Origin: Neospora caninum Liverpool
Taxonomy: Eukaryota; Apicomplexa; Conoidasida; Eucoccidiorida; Sarcocystidae
Length of the DNA: 64,000 nucleotides
Reading direction: 5' to 3'
Assembly (NCBI RefSeq): GCF_000208865.1
Contig: NC_018395.1
Span: forward strand, 1,891,920 to 1,955,919
Within the stretch, counting starts at the first letter, position 1. Each line of letters begins with the position of its first letter. Positions 27,001 to 37,446 of the stretch are shown piece by piece. The translations under genes were made by a program, and so were the position numbers. The notes beneath the pieces are model-generated. The model was not told the DNA's origin and did not search any database. It worked only from the letters and a program-made list of their open reading frames with translations.

Positions 27001-28615
27001 GTCGCGCCGGTATCTGGACAGGCCTGCCGACCACCTCCGCAACAGGAGACGCAAAACGCACACAAGACGAAAGCGAGGAGGGGAACGAGGAGACTGGAAA
27101 GGAGGAAGAAGAACCTGGCGCCGGGAGAGGCGACGCATCAGGACAGCCGTGCGGCGCAGGAAACGGACACGAGGCAGGGACGGCATGAGAGGTCGGCCGA
27201 GCGCAGAGATCGTGGAACAGCGCCGAAGCTACAGCTAAGGGTGGATTCCCGAAGGAGGAGAAGGTGCGTGCGTCCCCGTCGTTTTCAGTGTGCACTCCGC
27301 TCTTTTCGTTTTCAGCCTGAGCAAACTGCGAAGGGTCCGGTTTCCCCGCCTCCGGAGAGGCGGCAGCCGGGTCCCCGGCGCAGTACAGCGGGAGAGCATA
27401 CGGCGGCGCACACGGAGTGGAGTACGAAGCGACGGCGGAGAGATACGCCTCGCCTTCCTCTGGGCCAAGGGGCTGGGTATCATCCGCAGTTTCTCCAAAC
27501 ACAGTCTCCGCGCCTTCTTGCTCCGGATGCCAGGACGCCAGGCAGAAACCGGGAGAGGAATACGGAGGCGGAAGCGCATCGCCGGGTCGCTCGTGCAGGG
27601 GGAGATTGTCGGGAGAAAACAGATCCTGCGCCTCGTCGGGGAAACCTCCAAAGGCTTCGCCGCTGTCTGGCCACGCCGCCAGAGCGAGATCCTGCTCCGT
27701 CGCGTCCGACGACGGAGAGAAGAAGAACACTGCGTCGTCGGGTGTACATACACCGCCGTCGAACTCCGCCGGGGCGGGAACGCCCTTTGCTGCGCAGGAA
27801 GCGGGGAAGGGCAAGCCTGACGCCTCAGTAGGAAGAGAGAAGTACGGGGGGAAGGACTGCGGCAGCGCAGACGCAAAAGGCGGAGGGAAGGACGAAGACC
27901 GGAACGGAGAGGACGAGGCAAAGGGAGAACCGTGCGTCTCATCGTTCTGGAGACTCGGGGCCGGGGTCAGCTCGGCCACAGACCGCTTGAGGGGCGCAGA
28001 AGAGTCACGGTGAACAGACGACAACGAAGAAGCGCTGCTGGAAAGGGACGGAGACGGCGAGGAGACCGCGCCTTGGCACGAAACATCGAGAGACAACCCG
28101 AGAGAAGACGCCTCGAGAGGCGACGGGAAGTGCGGACCTAAGGACGGGCCGGATCTGTCGCCTGACGCGTAGTGCAAGACGGAGAAGTTCCTCGGAGACG
28201 CAGGAGATGCCGGCCACCGTGGGCGTCTGTTTGGCATCTGCCAACCGTGGGACGGCGGTGCTGGAGAAAGAGAAGAGACGAAACCGAGGAAAGACGCTGC
28301 GGACGGGGACGACGAGGCGAAGGACGGCTGAAACGGAGACGCGTCTCTCCGGAGTTGATGTGGGCGTGCTCCCCGTTCGGTTCGCTCTGCTTCCTCAGCT
28401 TTTTTCTCGCATGAGGGACCGCCCTCACTCCGCGTCTCTCTGTCCTTGTTTCCTCCGTTTGTGTTCCCTTCAGGTTTCTTAACTGCAGGCGAACGACCGT
28501 CATCGTCGCCGCTTCGCCTTGGCCTCTGTCTCTCGGCCAGAGGACGAGCAGAACAGAGACTGTCCCCAGCGCCATCTTCTCCCCCGCGCTTGCGCAGGTG
28601 CACCAAGTCGCACAT
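14486..28615 (-). CDS. PAN2: PAN2, catalytic subunit of the PAN2-PAN3 poly(A) deadenylase
   Basis: Poly(A)-specific 3' exonuclease that, with PAN3, starts cytoplasmic mRNA poly(A) shortening. Twelve exons, all in phase: 28615-25711, 25021-24462, 23774-23710, 23240-23095, 22490-21442, 20873-20161, 19712-18730, 18310-17566, 17027-16932, 16388-16278, 15520-15311, 14840-14486; about 2645 aa against roughly 1100-1250 in animals and fungi. The inactive ubiquitin-protease-like domain runs from about residue 1110 (NPTPFAGIEK, then CELGFLLHMLDLAR, SFIEVLEHSL, TWLLVNDHVL) and has no catalytic Cys, as expected for PAN2. The RNase T/DEDDh domain is complete: ALDAEFV (about 2350), GHGLSQDFR (2460), THDSIQDAR (2520), with all acidic residues and His present. 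The C-terminal LYQIGYSTRWRVPDP block matches the end of human PAN2. The first 968 residues are Ser/Pro-rich with no visible WD40. The start at 28615 is uncertain. One intron is GC-AG. Confidence 0.92.
15766..15780. repeat. Short TA microsatellite in a PAN2 intron
   Basis: Fifteen bases of alternating T and A in the intron between PAN2 exons 16388-16278 and 15520-15311. Confidence 0.9.
16112..16142. repeat. TA microsatellite in a PAN2 intron
   Basis: About 31 bases of (AT)n in the same PAN2 intron as the run at 15766-15780, close to the donor site at 16277. Confidence 0.92.
21032..21061. repeat. TA microsatellite in a PAN2 intron
   Basis: About 30 bases of (AT)n in the PAN2 intron between exons 22490-21442 and 20873-20161. 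Confidence 0.92.
23945..24250. repeat. Polypyrimidine/polypurine tract in a PAN2 intron
   Basis: About 300 bp consisting almost wholly of C and T on the plus strand, built from imperfect CTCTCTC and CTTCTC units. The surrounding intron (24461-23775) is transcribed from the minus strand, so its RNA is purine-rich here. The tract could form triplex DNA, which is inference. Confidence 0.75.
25960..26250 (-). repeat. Degenerate Ser-rich coding repeat in the PAN2 N-terminus
   Basis: Within PAN2 exon 1 the minus strand encodes repeated variants of SSSSAFSSSS and SSSPAFSPF, from a diverged unit that reads roughly GAGGAAGAAG(A/C)GAACGC on the plus strand. The reading frame stays open throughout. This looks like slippage-driven expansion of a disordered segment. 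Confidence 0.7.
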
Positions 28616-29580
28616 CGTGTGGACCTACGGCGCCGCCTGGGTCTTGGAGACTGCCCAGGGCCGGGCCCCGCGCGTCAGGGAAGCCTTTCTGAATTCTTCG
28701 TCTCTTCTTCTAGAGACCCTACCTTTTCGCCGGCTTCTCCGCGCTACGCGCTTCCTTCTTCCTCCCCACCTGTCTTCTCCCCTTCATGCGACTTGCGGAC
28801 GGCGGTCGTTGCTCGCGGTTGTCTCCAGCGTGGAGATGCGCACAAACCATCGTCCTACACTGCAGAATCTGTTTCTCGTCTCCCGGGAGTCCCCTTCTCT
28901 CTGTGCTGGCCGTCTCTTGTCTTTCTATGGCTCTCGCTGGCCGGTCTCCCTGCTTCCCCTTCGTTCGTGAGCGGGATACCGCTACTCCCCTGTTGGCGTC
29001 TTGCTGATTCGCCACTCGAGTTTCCCCCGCTTAGTTCCTCTGTCGCTCCGAACATGCGACGTGCGCCCGCCCGCTGGCCGGCTTCCCCGTTCAGACACGC
29101 CGAGACAGCCGCAGATGCCTCGATAAACTGTCAAGCGACGCGCATGCAGCGTTTGGACCTCAGAAGAAGTGGGAGCACGAGAGGCAGCCCCAGCGCAAGG
29201 CGAGACACGACTCTCGCATCGACAGCAGGAAAGCGCAGAGATTCAAACGAAGGAAGGGAAGACGAAAGAAAAAAGACGACGGTAGAAGAAGGATAAAACA
29301 ACTGGGTACGGGAAGGGGCGAGGGAAGGAGACCCAGACGAAGACGATGGACCTGCAAAGAGAGAGAAGACGTGTTCTCTTACAGCGAATACGGAGGCGAT
29401 TGAGGCGAACCAAACACGGGAAGAGCAAAAGAAATGACAGCACTGTGAGACAGGTGCTTATTCCGACGGCCCATTCCCAGCTAGCATCCGGCGGTGTCTT
29501 TCCTTGCTACACAGCAACGCTCGCGTCTCGTCTTGCTACCTTGCCTTCCCACCATGTTGCGTCTGTCCACTTGTTTCTCT

Positions 29581-29665
29581 CGCTTCCCTCGTCTCCTCGC
29601 TTCCCTCGTCTCCTCGCTTCCCTCGTCTCCTCGCTTCCCTCGTCTCCTCGCTTCCCTCGTCTCCT
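29581..29665. repeat. Minisatellite, 17-bp unit, five copies
   Basis: Five perfect tandem copies of CGCTTCCCTCGTCTCCT followed by a partial sixth copy. The array lies upstream of PAN2, outside any gene model. Confidence 0.95.
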
Positions 29666-31581
29666 CGCTTTCGTGCGTTCTCGTCACTCTTTTGCTGTCC
29701 CTCGACGTCGCTTCAGCAGCACCAGCACTCTCTCGGATGCAGGCACTCTGGCGCCTCGCTTGTCAGCACGCGTAAACGCGCAACGCTTCCTTCCCCCCAA
29801 CTGCGGGGATCGGCGCCCCGTCCTCTTTGTTCGAGACCGAGACCGTCTCAAGTGTATCCGCTACGCGTCCAGAGACACGCACGAAGCACCTGTGAGTGAA
29901 TCGCGGTGGGCGGAATGCTCTTGCGTCGAGGCGAGCTCGAGGGAAATAAGTTCGACTTTCTCGAGCACCGTACCTGGCGATCGCTTCAAGCACAAAGGCG
30001 GAGCGGCATACGACGAAGGCGGCGGCAAAGCGCGGACGAGGGGCGAGAGACAGAGACTCGCAAGCAGAGAACAGACCGCCCGGACAGTTGCGTTTGAGAG
30101 CAAATGCGCGCTGGACACTGGCGTCTGGCGAAAATCTTAACAAAAAACGCAGCATGCAGCTTTCTTTGAACACCGGTTTGGGCGGCCGCAAAGTCTGCGC
30201 TTGCGGGACAGCGTGGCTGCAAGGTGTCCTGGCGAACGGGGGAGACGCAAAAGACAGCGCGTTCCTCCGAGTCGATACAGAGCGAGGCAAACAAACGGGC
30301 GGAAATCCAGAATTGCAAACACGTGAGACATGCGTGAAACCAAGGGGAGGGCTGGGCTAGTTGTTACCCGTGGCCGCCGCGCGCCGTGTTCGCTGGCATC
30401 TGTTCACTGACCCTCAATTTCAGCTTCGAACACACCGCAGGTTTTGCGACGCACAAAGGGACCGGTCGCCTTTCCTCTCGACAAAAGATAAGACGTGGCC
30501 TCTCCTCGTCTTCGTCAGCAGTTCTCTCCTTCCTAACAGTGCCGATTCGGAAGGCAGTTGAGAAAACGTGGAAAAAGACGGGGCCGAGCCAAGGGTGATA
30601 TGGTCTACGGACGAATGCATGCGCGTCACGCTGCACACCATCGAAGTTGGGAAGACGCGCCGAATGTCTGCATTTCTTCGATGCTTTCGCGCTCCCGTGG
30701 CCAAAGCACTCACCTCACGAAATGTGAAAGAAGTCGAAAGCGAGTACGCCTGGACGAACGTGCATTTTTGTTTTCCCCGCGACGCCACGCGAAAACTCTC
30801 GAGAGCCAGCAGGCGGCCGCGCGACGACGCACGCCTCTCTTCGCCGGCTAGTTCAGTCGACGGTACACCCGGTTGCTCACGGTTGATCGCCACGGGAAGG
30901 AAAAGAGGCGACGTAGCTACTCGTCTGGCCAAGCTGGAGATACCCCATTTTCCAGTGTTTGCGCGCTTTAGGCAAATGCATCGAAACCCCCGTGGCGTTC
31001 TCAGCCGATCGGGGCGCGGACAGTCTACCACATGCGCGAACGCTAGACTTTCGCAAGTCTGTTTTTTGTCTGCCAACCTGTGCTTACTTGGTTTCGGGGG
31101 TGGAGTCGCAGTACGAGAGGCTCATCAATGGCCGCCGTTCACTTTCTAACCATATGCATCTCTTCCACTGCCTGGGAAACGGGAGCCGCTGTGTAACGGT
31201 GTATATCCCAGTGAAAATCCTGGATAAGACCGTTCGTCGACACTTTTGCGTTCACGCATAAATCTTCGGGCTATGGTCTCGGGTCTACAGGTGAGAAAAG
31301 CGGGCTCCACAAAATTGGGATGCATTTTCTGTGTGCATGGCAAAAACTCCTTGCAGCACTCTCATGATCTAGCCCCTCTACAAGCGAAGAATACGCCTGG
31401 CATGTCTCTCTGCAGACACGCAAGCAGCTGCTTGATCCGGCCTGCGCGCTTCCGGGGTTTTGTGTCACTCTGGTGGGACATGTGTCAGCTTTTTTTGGGG
31501 AGTATATACTACGCGTTGGACTGCTGGTCTAGACCTTGAAGGTCTTTGTTTATACTGGATCCAAGTTCGAATTTGTTGGCG

Positions 31582-31629
31582 TTTTTCGGACATCCGGAAG
31601 TGTGTATTCTAATCTTACCCGGTTTCGAC
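31582..31629 (+). pseudogene. Nuclear copy of a mitochondrial cox1 fragment
   Basis: The plus strand reads FFGHPEVCILILPGF, which is the invariant cytochrome oxidase subunit I signature FFGHPEVYILILPGF with one Tyr-to-Cys change. The similarity stops abruptly on both sides, so this is a short insertion of mitochondrial DNA and not a gene. Fragments like this are common in coccidian nuclear genomes. It is directly joined to an LSU rRNA piece. Confidence 0.9.
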
Positions 31630-31672
31630 ACCTGTTATCCCCGGCGTACCTTACGACCCCGTTGTACAATTT
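31630..31672 (-). pseudogene. Nuclear copy of a mitochondrial LSU rRNA fragment
   Basis: The minus strand contains GGTACGCCGGGGATAACAGG (31631-31650), the universally conserved domain V block of large-subunit rRNA. It abuts the cox1 fragment with no spacer. Apicomplexan mitochondrial rRNAs are fragmented and the coccidian mitochondrial genome is a shuffled set of blocks, so this junction may reflect a real mitochondrial arrangement or a nuclear rearrangement. The outer boundary is approximate. Confidence 0.85.
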
Positions 31673-33010
31673 AGAGATAGAAAGTAACGCGGATTTGGTC
31701 CAGATTTAAATTCATGTTCCTGATCTCTGGTGCAAGGACTTCGGCTCCCCGAGTGCTTGCGCCTTGCATTCTCGCGTCACGAACACATTTGCGGTAGCTC
31801 GGACAAGGCTTGCTCTGCCTGGCAACACACTCCCAGACGTACATCGTTTCACAATTCAAAGAGGCACGATCCGACGAGACGTGTGAGCGCCCCGGACGGA
31901 TCAAGTTGCATGCAGGCGCGAGCGGTCCGCTGCCTCTCTCCGCGGCCAGGGACAACAGCGTCGGGGCAGCAAAGTGCGAGATGGGCGCGACGGAAAAGCC
32001 GCCTGGAACCCTGCAACAACTCGCACCCCCGAGCGCGTCTCCGGGAAAATAGATACCTCTTATGTATCTTACGTATGCTGCATCGACGCGTCTCGAGTGC
32101 ACCTATCATTACCGAGTTCGCCAACTCGATATTACATTCTCCGTTTGGCACTTAGTCACTCCGTGCGAGTGAACAAGACTGCGAAAGCCAAACCATTAAT
32201 ACCCCTGAAACGACAGTTCGCTTCAGCCGAGGACACGAGTCTTGGAGCAAATCCGCGTATGTGTGCCGTGTTGGTATTGACAGACAACGTCACTTCCCAC
32301 ATCGAGACGCTTGCAGAGTGGTGGCCGGCGACAAATGTATAAAGGTGTATCCGCCTGACTCACAGGGAGAGAAGATTTGGTACCTCTGTCGGTACACACG
32401 CCTCGCGGCTCTTTGCGCACACGAACATGCAGAAAAGAGATGGCACTCAAGACACGACGCTCCGTCCCGAAAGCCCGCATCCTTCAGTTCTTCCCTCTCG
32501 TGGAAACAAAGACAAGATCAGATACAAAAAAGTTGTCACAGTCAGCACACACATCCACATCCATGTGTATCTTTGGACACTCACACCGAGGATTAGGTAT
32601 GCACGTAGTTCGACATCGGCGAATATACTGAGACATAGATAGCAATCGCATCGCAAAAGAACATACAGATGTGTATCGTTGGAATGAAGTCCTAATTTCT
32701 GCATACTCGCGAAGCACGAAACATGAATAGCTCGACGTGTGCGTCTGTGTGTATCGGTTGCTTGGTCAAAGAGATGTACACACGCCTGATATGCATAAAT
32801 CGCGCGTCAAACAATGCTCCTCCTTTCCGTCTCTTTCCCCCTTCTGAGACGACATCCCACTGCGATCCATCCGTCTCGGCCCTTCCCGGTTCCCTGTCTT
32901 CCCACCTGCAAGTGAGGATTCCTTGTCTGTCCGGAAATACTACCCAAACACGGGTAAAGTCTCCTGCGTTGTCGACGTCCCGATGGAGCATGGGGCGTTT
33001 TTTCTCCCTC

Positions 33011-36000
33011 TCAAGCAGGAAAGAAGCAATCGGCATGTCTCCTCTCAACGTTTCCCTCCTCGGGGTGAGACAGAAGAGCTGCCGCGGGGGGCAAACGACT
33101 TGACACGGAAACGAGAGGAAAACGAGGAGACGACAGAGACGAGCGCACAGAAAGAGAGCGAGAAGAAAGAGGAGAAGAAAGAAAGAGAGACATTGCAGGG
33201 GAGAGAGAAGGAGAATGTGGCGATGGCGAAAGACGTGACGAGGACAGCGGAGACGAGACAGGGAACCAAGATGCGAAGAGCATGCGAGACTGCAAAGATG
33301 CCTTCCCTCGTGCCTCCGTTCCCTGATCTTCTCTGTCGGGTTCCTTCCCTTCTTCCTCAAATGCACACCAGGCACCCTCAGCGTCTTTCGACTGAGACAA
33401 AGGAGTCGCGTCCGCGGACGAGAAGTCGACTTTCCATCGGCTCCAGTCGAACGGGAACCCGCGAGGACTGGAGGCTGCAGACGCCTCAGTCGAAGGCGTA
33501 GACGGACCCGACGCGTCCTCGAAGCTGGCGACAGGCGAGCCTGCGTCTCTCCTTTCGCACGCACCTTCCTCCGGAGGCAGGGAAAGCGACAAGCACAGCG
33601 ACGGTGGCCCACAAGGTAGCTGCAAGGACGTCGTGGAAGAACCCAAAGAAGAAAACATACACGAGGCAGCCAGAGAGGAAGGAGAGGAACGCAAGGGAGG
33701 AGACAGCGGAGAGGCAATGGCAGTAAGAGGAGAGAAAGGAAGGGGCTGCACATGGTCCTCAGTCGGCGGGGAACGTGGAAAAGTTGGTGAGGCGGCGTTT
33801 TCTTTACTGCCTGAGCGCAGTCCCTGCATTCGTGTAGTTCTCTCTCTCGCGTTTCCCTTCTCTTCCTCTGGGTCTCCTTCCTCCGTTCTCTTCAGCCCCT
33901 GCTCTTCATCGTGCTCCTCTCCCTCGGCTTTCGCGCTTCCTCCTTTTCTGTCGTCTCCTCCTCCTCGCTTCTCGGCAGGCTCGCCTCCAGAAGGGTGCGC
34001 ACCGCTGGAGCTGCCTTTTCCTCCGGCCGCACCGCTGCCGCCTTGCGAGGACCCGTCGTCGCCTTCTTCGTCGCTTGAATCACTCTCTGCTTCGTTTTGT
34101 TCATCTTCATCTCCCTCCTCTTCATTCTTGTCCGCCTCGTCTTCCTTCTTGTCTTCCTTCTGGCTGTCTCCGGCGCCCTCGCACGCGCCTGGCTTCGCCT
34201 GCTCCGACGACTCGCCTGGAGCGTCCGCGACAGAGGCCCCATCGGTGGAGAGGAGCGAGGCGACAGGATCGGCCGCGAGATCGCTGAGAGCGCCCAAGCT
34301 TGCGCCTGCAGTCTGCAGCTGGAGGAGCAGCTGAAGCCGCTGTTGAGAGTTCAGCTGACTCGCAGGAAACGAGAAAGATCCGAGCGCAGGATCCGTCCCC
34401 GCTCCGCTGGCCGCTGCGGCGGGTTCGCCCGCAGCGTTTTGCTCGCTTGTCTTCTGGAGAGAAGAGGATGTGCGTGATTGGGCCCCAGTCCTTTCCGCTT
34501 CAACGTGACAGTTTGTTTCGCCCGCCACTGCTCGCGACGTGAGCGCCGCTATCGCCTCCGGGAGTCCTTCCTTCAGCCCCTTCGTCACGCCCTCCCCTTG
34601 GTCTCGCGCGAGATCGCCTGGGCCGTGGGAGGCAGCAGCGGCTCCAGCGCGGACCGGCAGCTCGGCAGGCGCCTGCCAGGGCTCCTGAGGCGCCGTGCAC
34701 GTCGCCTGCACGGCCGACCAGACGTTCATATAGCAGCAGAAGCGGTCGTTTTTGAACACCGCCTCCTCCGGCACGCGGCGCCACTTGCTGCAACTCGTGC
34801 ACCTTTGCCACTTGAGCGGTTTCCCGTCCTGCGTTCTCCCCGCGAAGCCGCCCGCAGTCGCACTGCGGCCCGATCCAGGGACAGGAGCCGGAGGCAGGGA
34901 AGACAGGGAAGGCACAGAAGGAAGAGCGGAAGATGCGACAGCTGGGGGGCGAGCCGTGTTCTGGATGGGGTTGACGCCGAATGGGGCGCACGCGGGGAAG
35001 CGCTGTCCAGCGAGGACCGAGGCACGCGACGACAGGGCGAGAGTTGTGCCGTGGGGCAGAGAGGAGATAGGCAGTCGAGCCTTCGAACCCTCGAACAGGG
35101 AAGCGTCGACGGCAGCGGTCTCTTCTTTGTTCTCGCGAGTGTCTGCCTGGTCGGCGTCGAGGGACGGGGCGCTGTGGGCGAGAGCGGTGCCGTCTCCTTT
35201 CTCAGTCTTTGCCTTCGCTTTCCCTTTTCCTCCCGGCTTCGCAGCCGCGCTCTTGCCAGCAGCAGCGCCCGCTCCGCCACTGCCGCCAGCGCCAGGGACA
35301 GAGGCGCTCCGTTGCCGCTTCTGAGCCCCGCGCCCCGCTCCCCGGCCCGACTCGTCTTCGTCCTTTCCTGTTGGGAGCCCCGCGTTGCTCGCGCCGGGTT
35401 TGCTTTGTGCAGTCATCTGGGGTGCATCTGCGACGTCTGCAGCTTCGGGATCGGGTTCTTCAGGGGCGTCGCAGGAGGCGAACTGCGGGGCCCAGGTGTT
35501 CATGGAGCAGAACCACTTGTCACTCTTGATTTCCGTCGGAGCTCGGCGCCACTTGTTGCATGCGTCGCACTGCACCCAGTGCTCGAGCACCAGCTGCGTC
35601 CCTCCGCTCGCCTGCGCGCCGAGAGCCAAGGGAAGCGTCGGCGCAGAGACCTGAGCGTACGAGTGGATCTGCTGCAAGAGGCGCTGGCTGTGAAGCTGCT
35701 GGTGCTGGAGCAGCTGCTGCTGCAGGGGCGTGAAGCCCGCGGCGCCGGCGCGAGTCTCCCCGGGCCGCAGAGCCGGGGCCACGGGGCCCCCCGCGCTCGC
35801 TCCCGTTCCTTGGTGCGCACCGGAGGAAAGCAGAGGATGCTGCAGAAAGTGCTGACTCTGTGCATGCTGGAGCGCGGAGAAGGGGAGCCCCGCCGCCATG
35901 AGCGCCGACGCCGCCGTGCTGATGTCCACGACACCGCCCCCAGCAGGCGAGGTCTGCGCCGACAAGCCTTCTGCTTTAAGGCGCCCGGCCTCTCCCGGAA

Positions 36001-37446
36001 GAGGGACTCCCTTCCGAGCGTTGCCTCCCCGGCCCTTCTTTGTCGCTGAAGCCGCCCCGCGCGGACTGACGGCTCCCGTCTTGGCGCCAGGTGTTGATAC
36101 AGCCGGCGCCGCGCTCGCCTTCGCCTTCTTCTTGCCTCGCGCCGCACACGACTTACTCGCTGCAACGGTGGGGCCTCCGCCGGCTCCGCCTTTGACCTTC
36201 CCGCCTCCCGGGGTTTGTCCCCCCGCCGGCAGAAGTGGAGCGACCGCTGCGTTTTGCTTCTGCAGCCGCTGCTGGGTCAACTGCGGGTTTGCAGCCAAGC
36301 CTGCCCTGGGGCCTGGCTGCGCAGGCTGCGACGACGCGGCCTCGGGCCGGGTGGCGTCGTGCAGCGCAGATCGCCCGTCGTCAGCAGAGCCTTCCACCTC
36401 GACATTGGTCTCTTCCGGGGCGCTGCACGACGCGAACCGCGGATCCCACGTGTTCTGGGCACACACCCAAGTCGTCGCGTTGATTTCGAACGGCGCCACG
36501 CGCCACTTGTCGCATCGGTCGCACTGCGAAGGGACCACACGCCGGAGAACGAAGGCAGACAACTGGAGGGAGAGAGAAAGGAGGCGAGGGACACGACGAG
36601 AGGAAGCAGCAAGGACGCCCGACCCCAAGAGAGGAGCACGGAACGGAAACCAGATAGGGAAGAAACAAGCATCACAACGCACATCGCAGATGCGCGAACG
36701 GTGCAGAAGAACCCATCGCTCTCTGCATGTGCTGTCGCCTCTCTACTCTCCTTCGTCCTTCGCTTCCTCGGCCCCCTATTGCGTGCATGCAGTGCCTCCG
36801 TCCTGGCGCCTCGCGTCGCCCCTCCTCCCTAGTTAAGTGCTGTGTCTTCTCGTGTCCGGTATTTCCCGTGACGTGTTCTCCAGCTCCTCCTGTTCCGCTC
36901 TCTTTCTCCTATACAGTGTGTGAGCCGTGGCAGTTTGCTTACCTGAACCCAGTGGACTTTCTCGGGGGCTGCGCCGCACCCGCCTCCGGGGGGCGTCTGA
37001 TGAGCCTGTCTCTGCTGGAGCGCCGCCAGCGAGGTTTGTTGCTGAGGCAGGCGACTCGCGTGCTGGAGAAGGGCACAAATTGCGCCGCTGGTGCCGGCGG
37101 CGGACTGCCTTCCAGTGCCTCCCGTGGCCGACGCAGCGCTAGCCGTGAGGACTTGTTGCTTCGCCAAGGCACTCTGCTGCTGGAGGCGGAGTAGGTGGAG
37201 AGGCAGAGACATCACAGCCCCAGCAGCCGCTTGGTGATGCTGCTGGAGGGCCCCTGAGGCGATGAGTGCTGGAGAGAGTCCGCGGGAAGAAGGTACAGAG
37301 GGGAAGGAGAAGGAAGACGCGAAGGACGCGGAGCCTGCTGGAGGCAGCTGCGAACTTCCTGCGCCGAGCGGTGTAGGATGCGCAGAGGAAGAAGGGAGAG
37401 CGGGAGAGGAAGAATGGTTGTCAGAAGAGGATGTGTCAGACCGCAT
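33011..37446 (-). CDS. Protein with three CW-type zinc fingers
   Basis: CW fingers bind zinc through four Cys and in other eukaryotes read methylated Lys4 of histone H3, so a chromatin-reader role is inferred. Two exons join in phase 0: 37446-36943 and 36523-33011, giving 1338 aa. The splice falls inside finger 1, after HWVQ and before CDRCDKWRV (about residues 166-212). Finger 2, HWVQCDACNKWRR, is near residue 480; finger 3, KWQRCTSCSKWRRVP, near 740. Each has the two CxxC cysteines, the KWR Trp and two later Cys (for example WFCSMNTW and FASCDAPEE). The rest is Gln-, Ala-, Ser-, and Glu-rich and looks disordered, with a strongly acidic stretch near residues 1000-1090. The final Ser-rich 90 residues before the stop at 33011 are the least certain part, since a missed last intron is possible. 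Confidence 0.9.

Larger units (their letters stand above)
28616..33010. other. Intergenic region between PAN2 and the CW zinc-finger gene
   Basis: 4.4 kb between the 5' end of PAN2 and the 3' end of the CW gene, both on the minus strand. It holds a 17-bp minisatellite and a mitochondrial insertion, listed separately. Minus-strand frames at 29763-30290 and 30420-31076 are open but show no WD40 or other motif; upstream PAN2 exons here cannot be excluded. An in-frame TAG sits at 28625-28627, four codons before the PAN2 start used here, and also forms an acceptor-like AG. Confidence 0.55.

Noticed and set aside
25867..27238. Arg-rich frames in other phases on both strands within PAN2 exon 1
   Set aside because: They are shadows of the 968-codon PAN2 exon, which alone joins in phase to the pseudo-protease exon.
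32692..33753. 353-codon minus-strand frame overlapping the 3' end of the CW gene
   Set aside because: It runs in another phase, is Arg/Leu-rich and has no motif; a final exon there is possible but unsupported.
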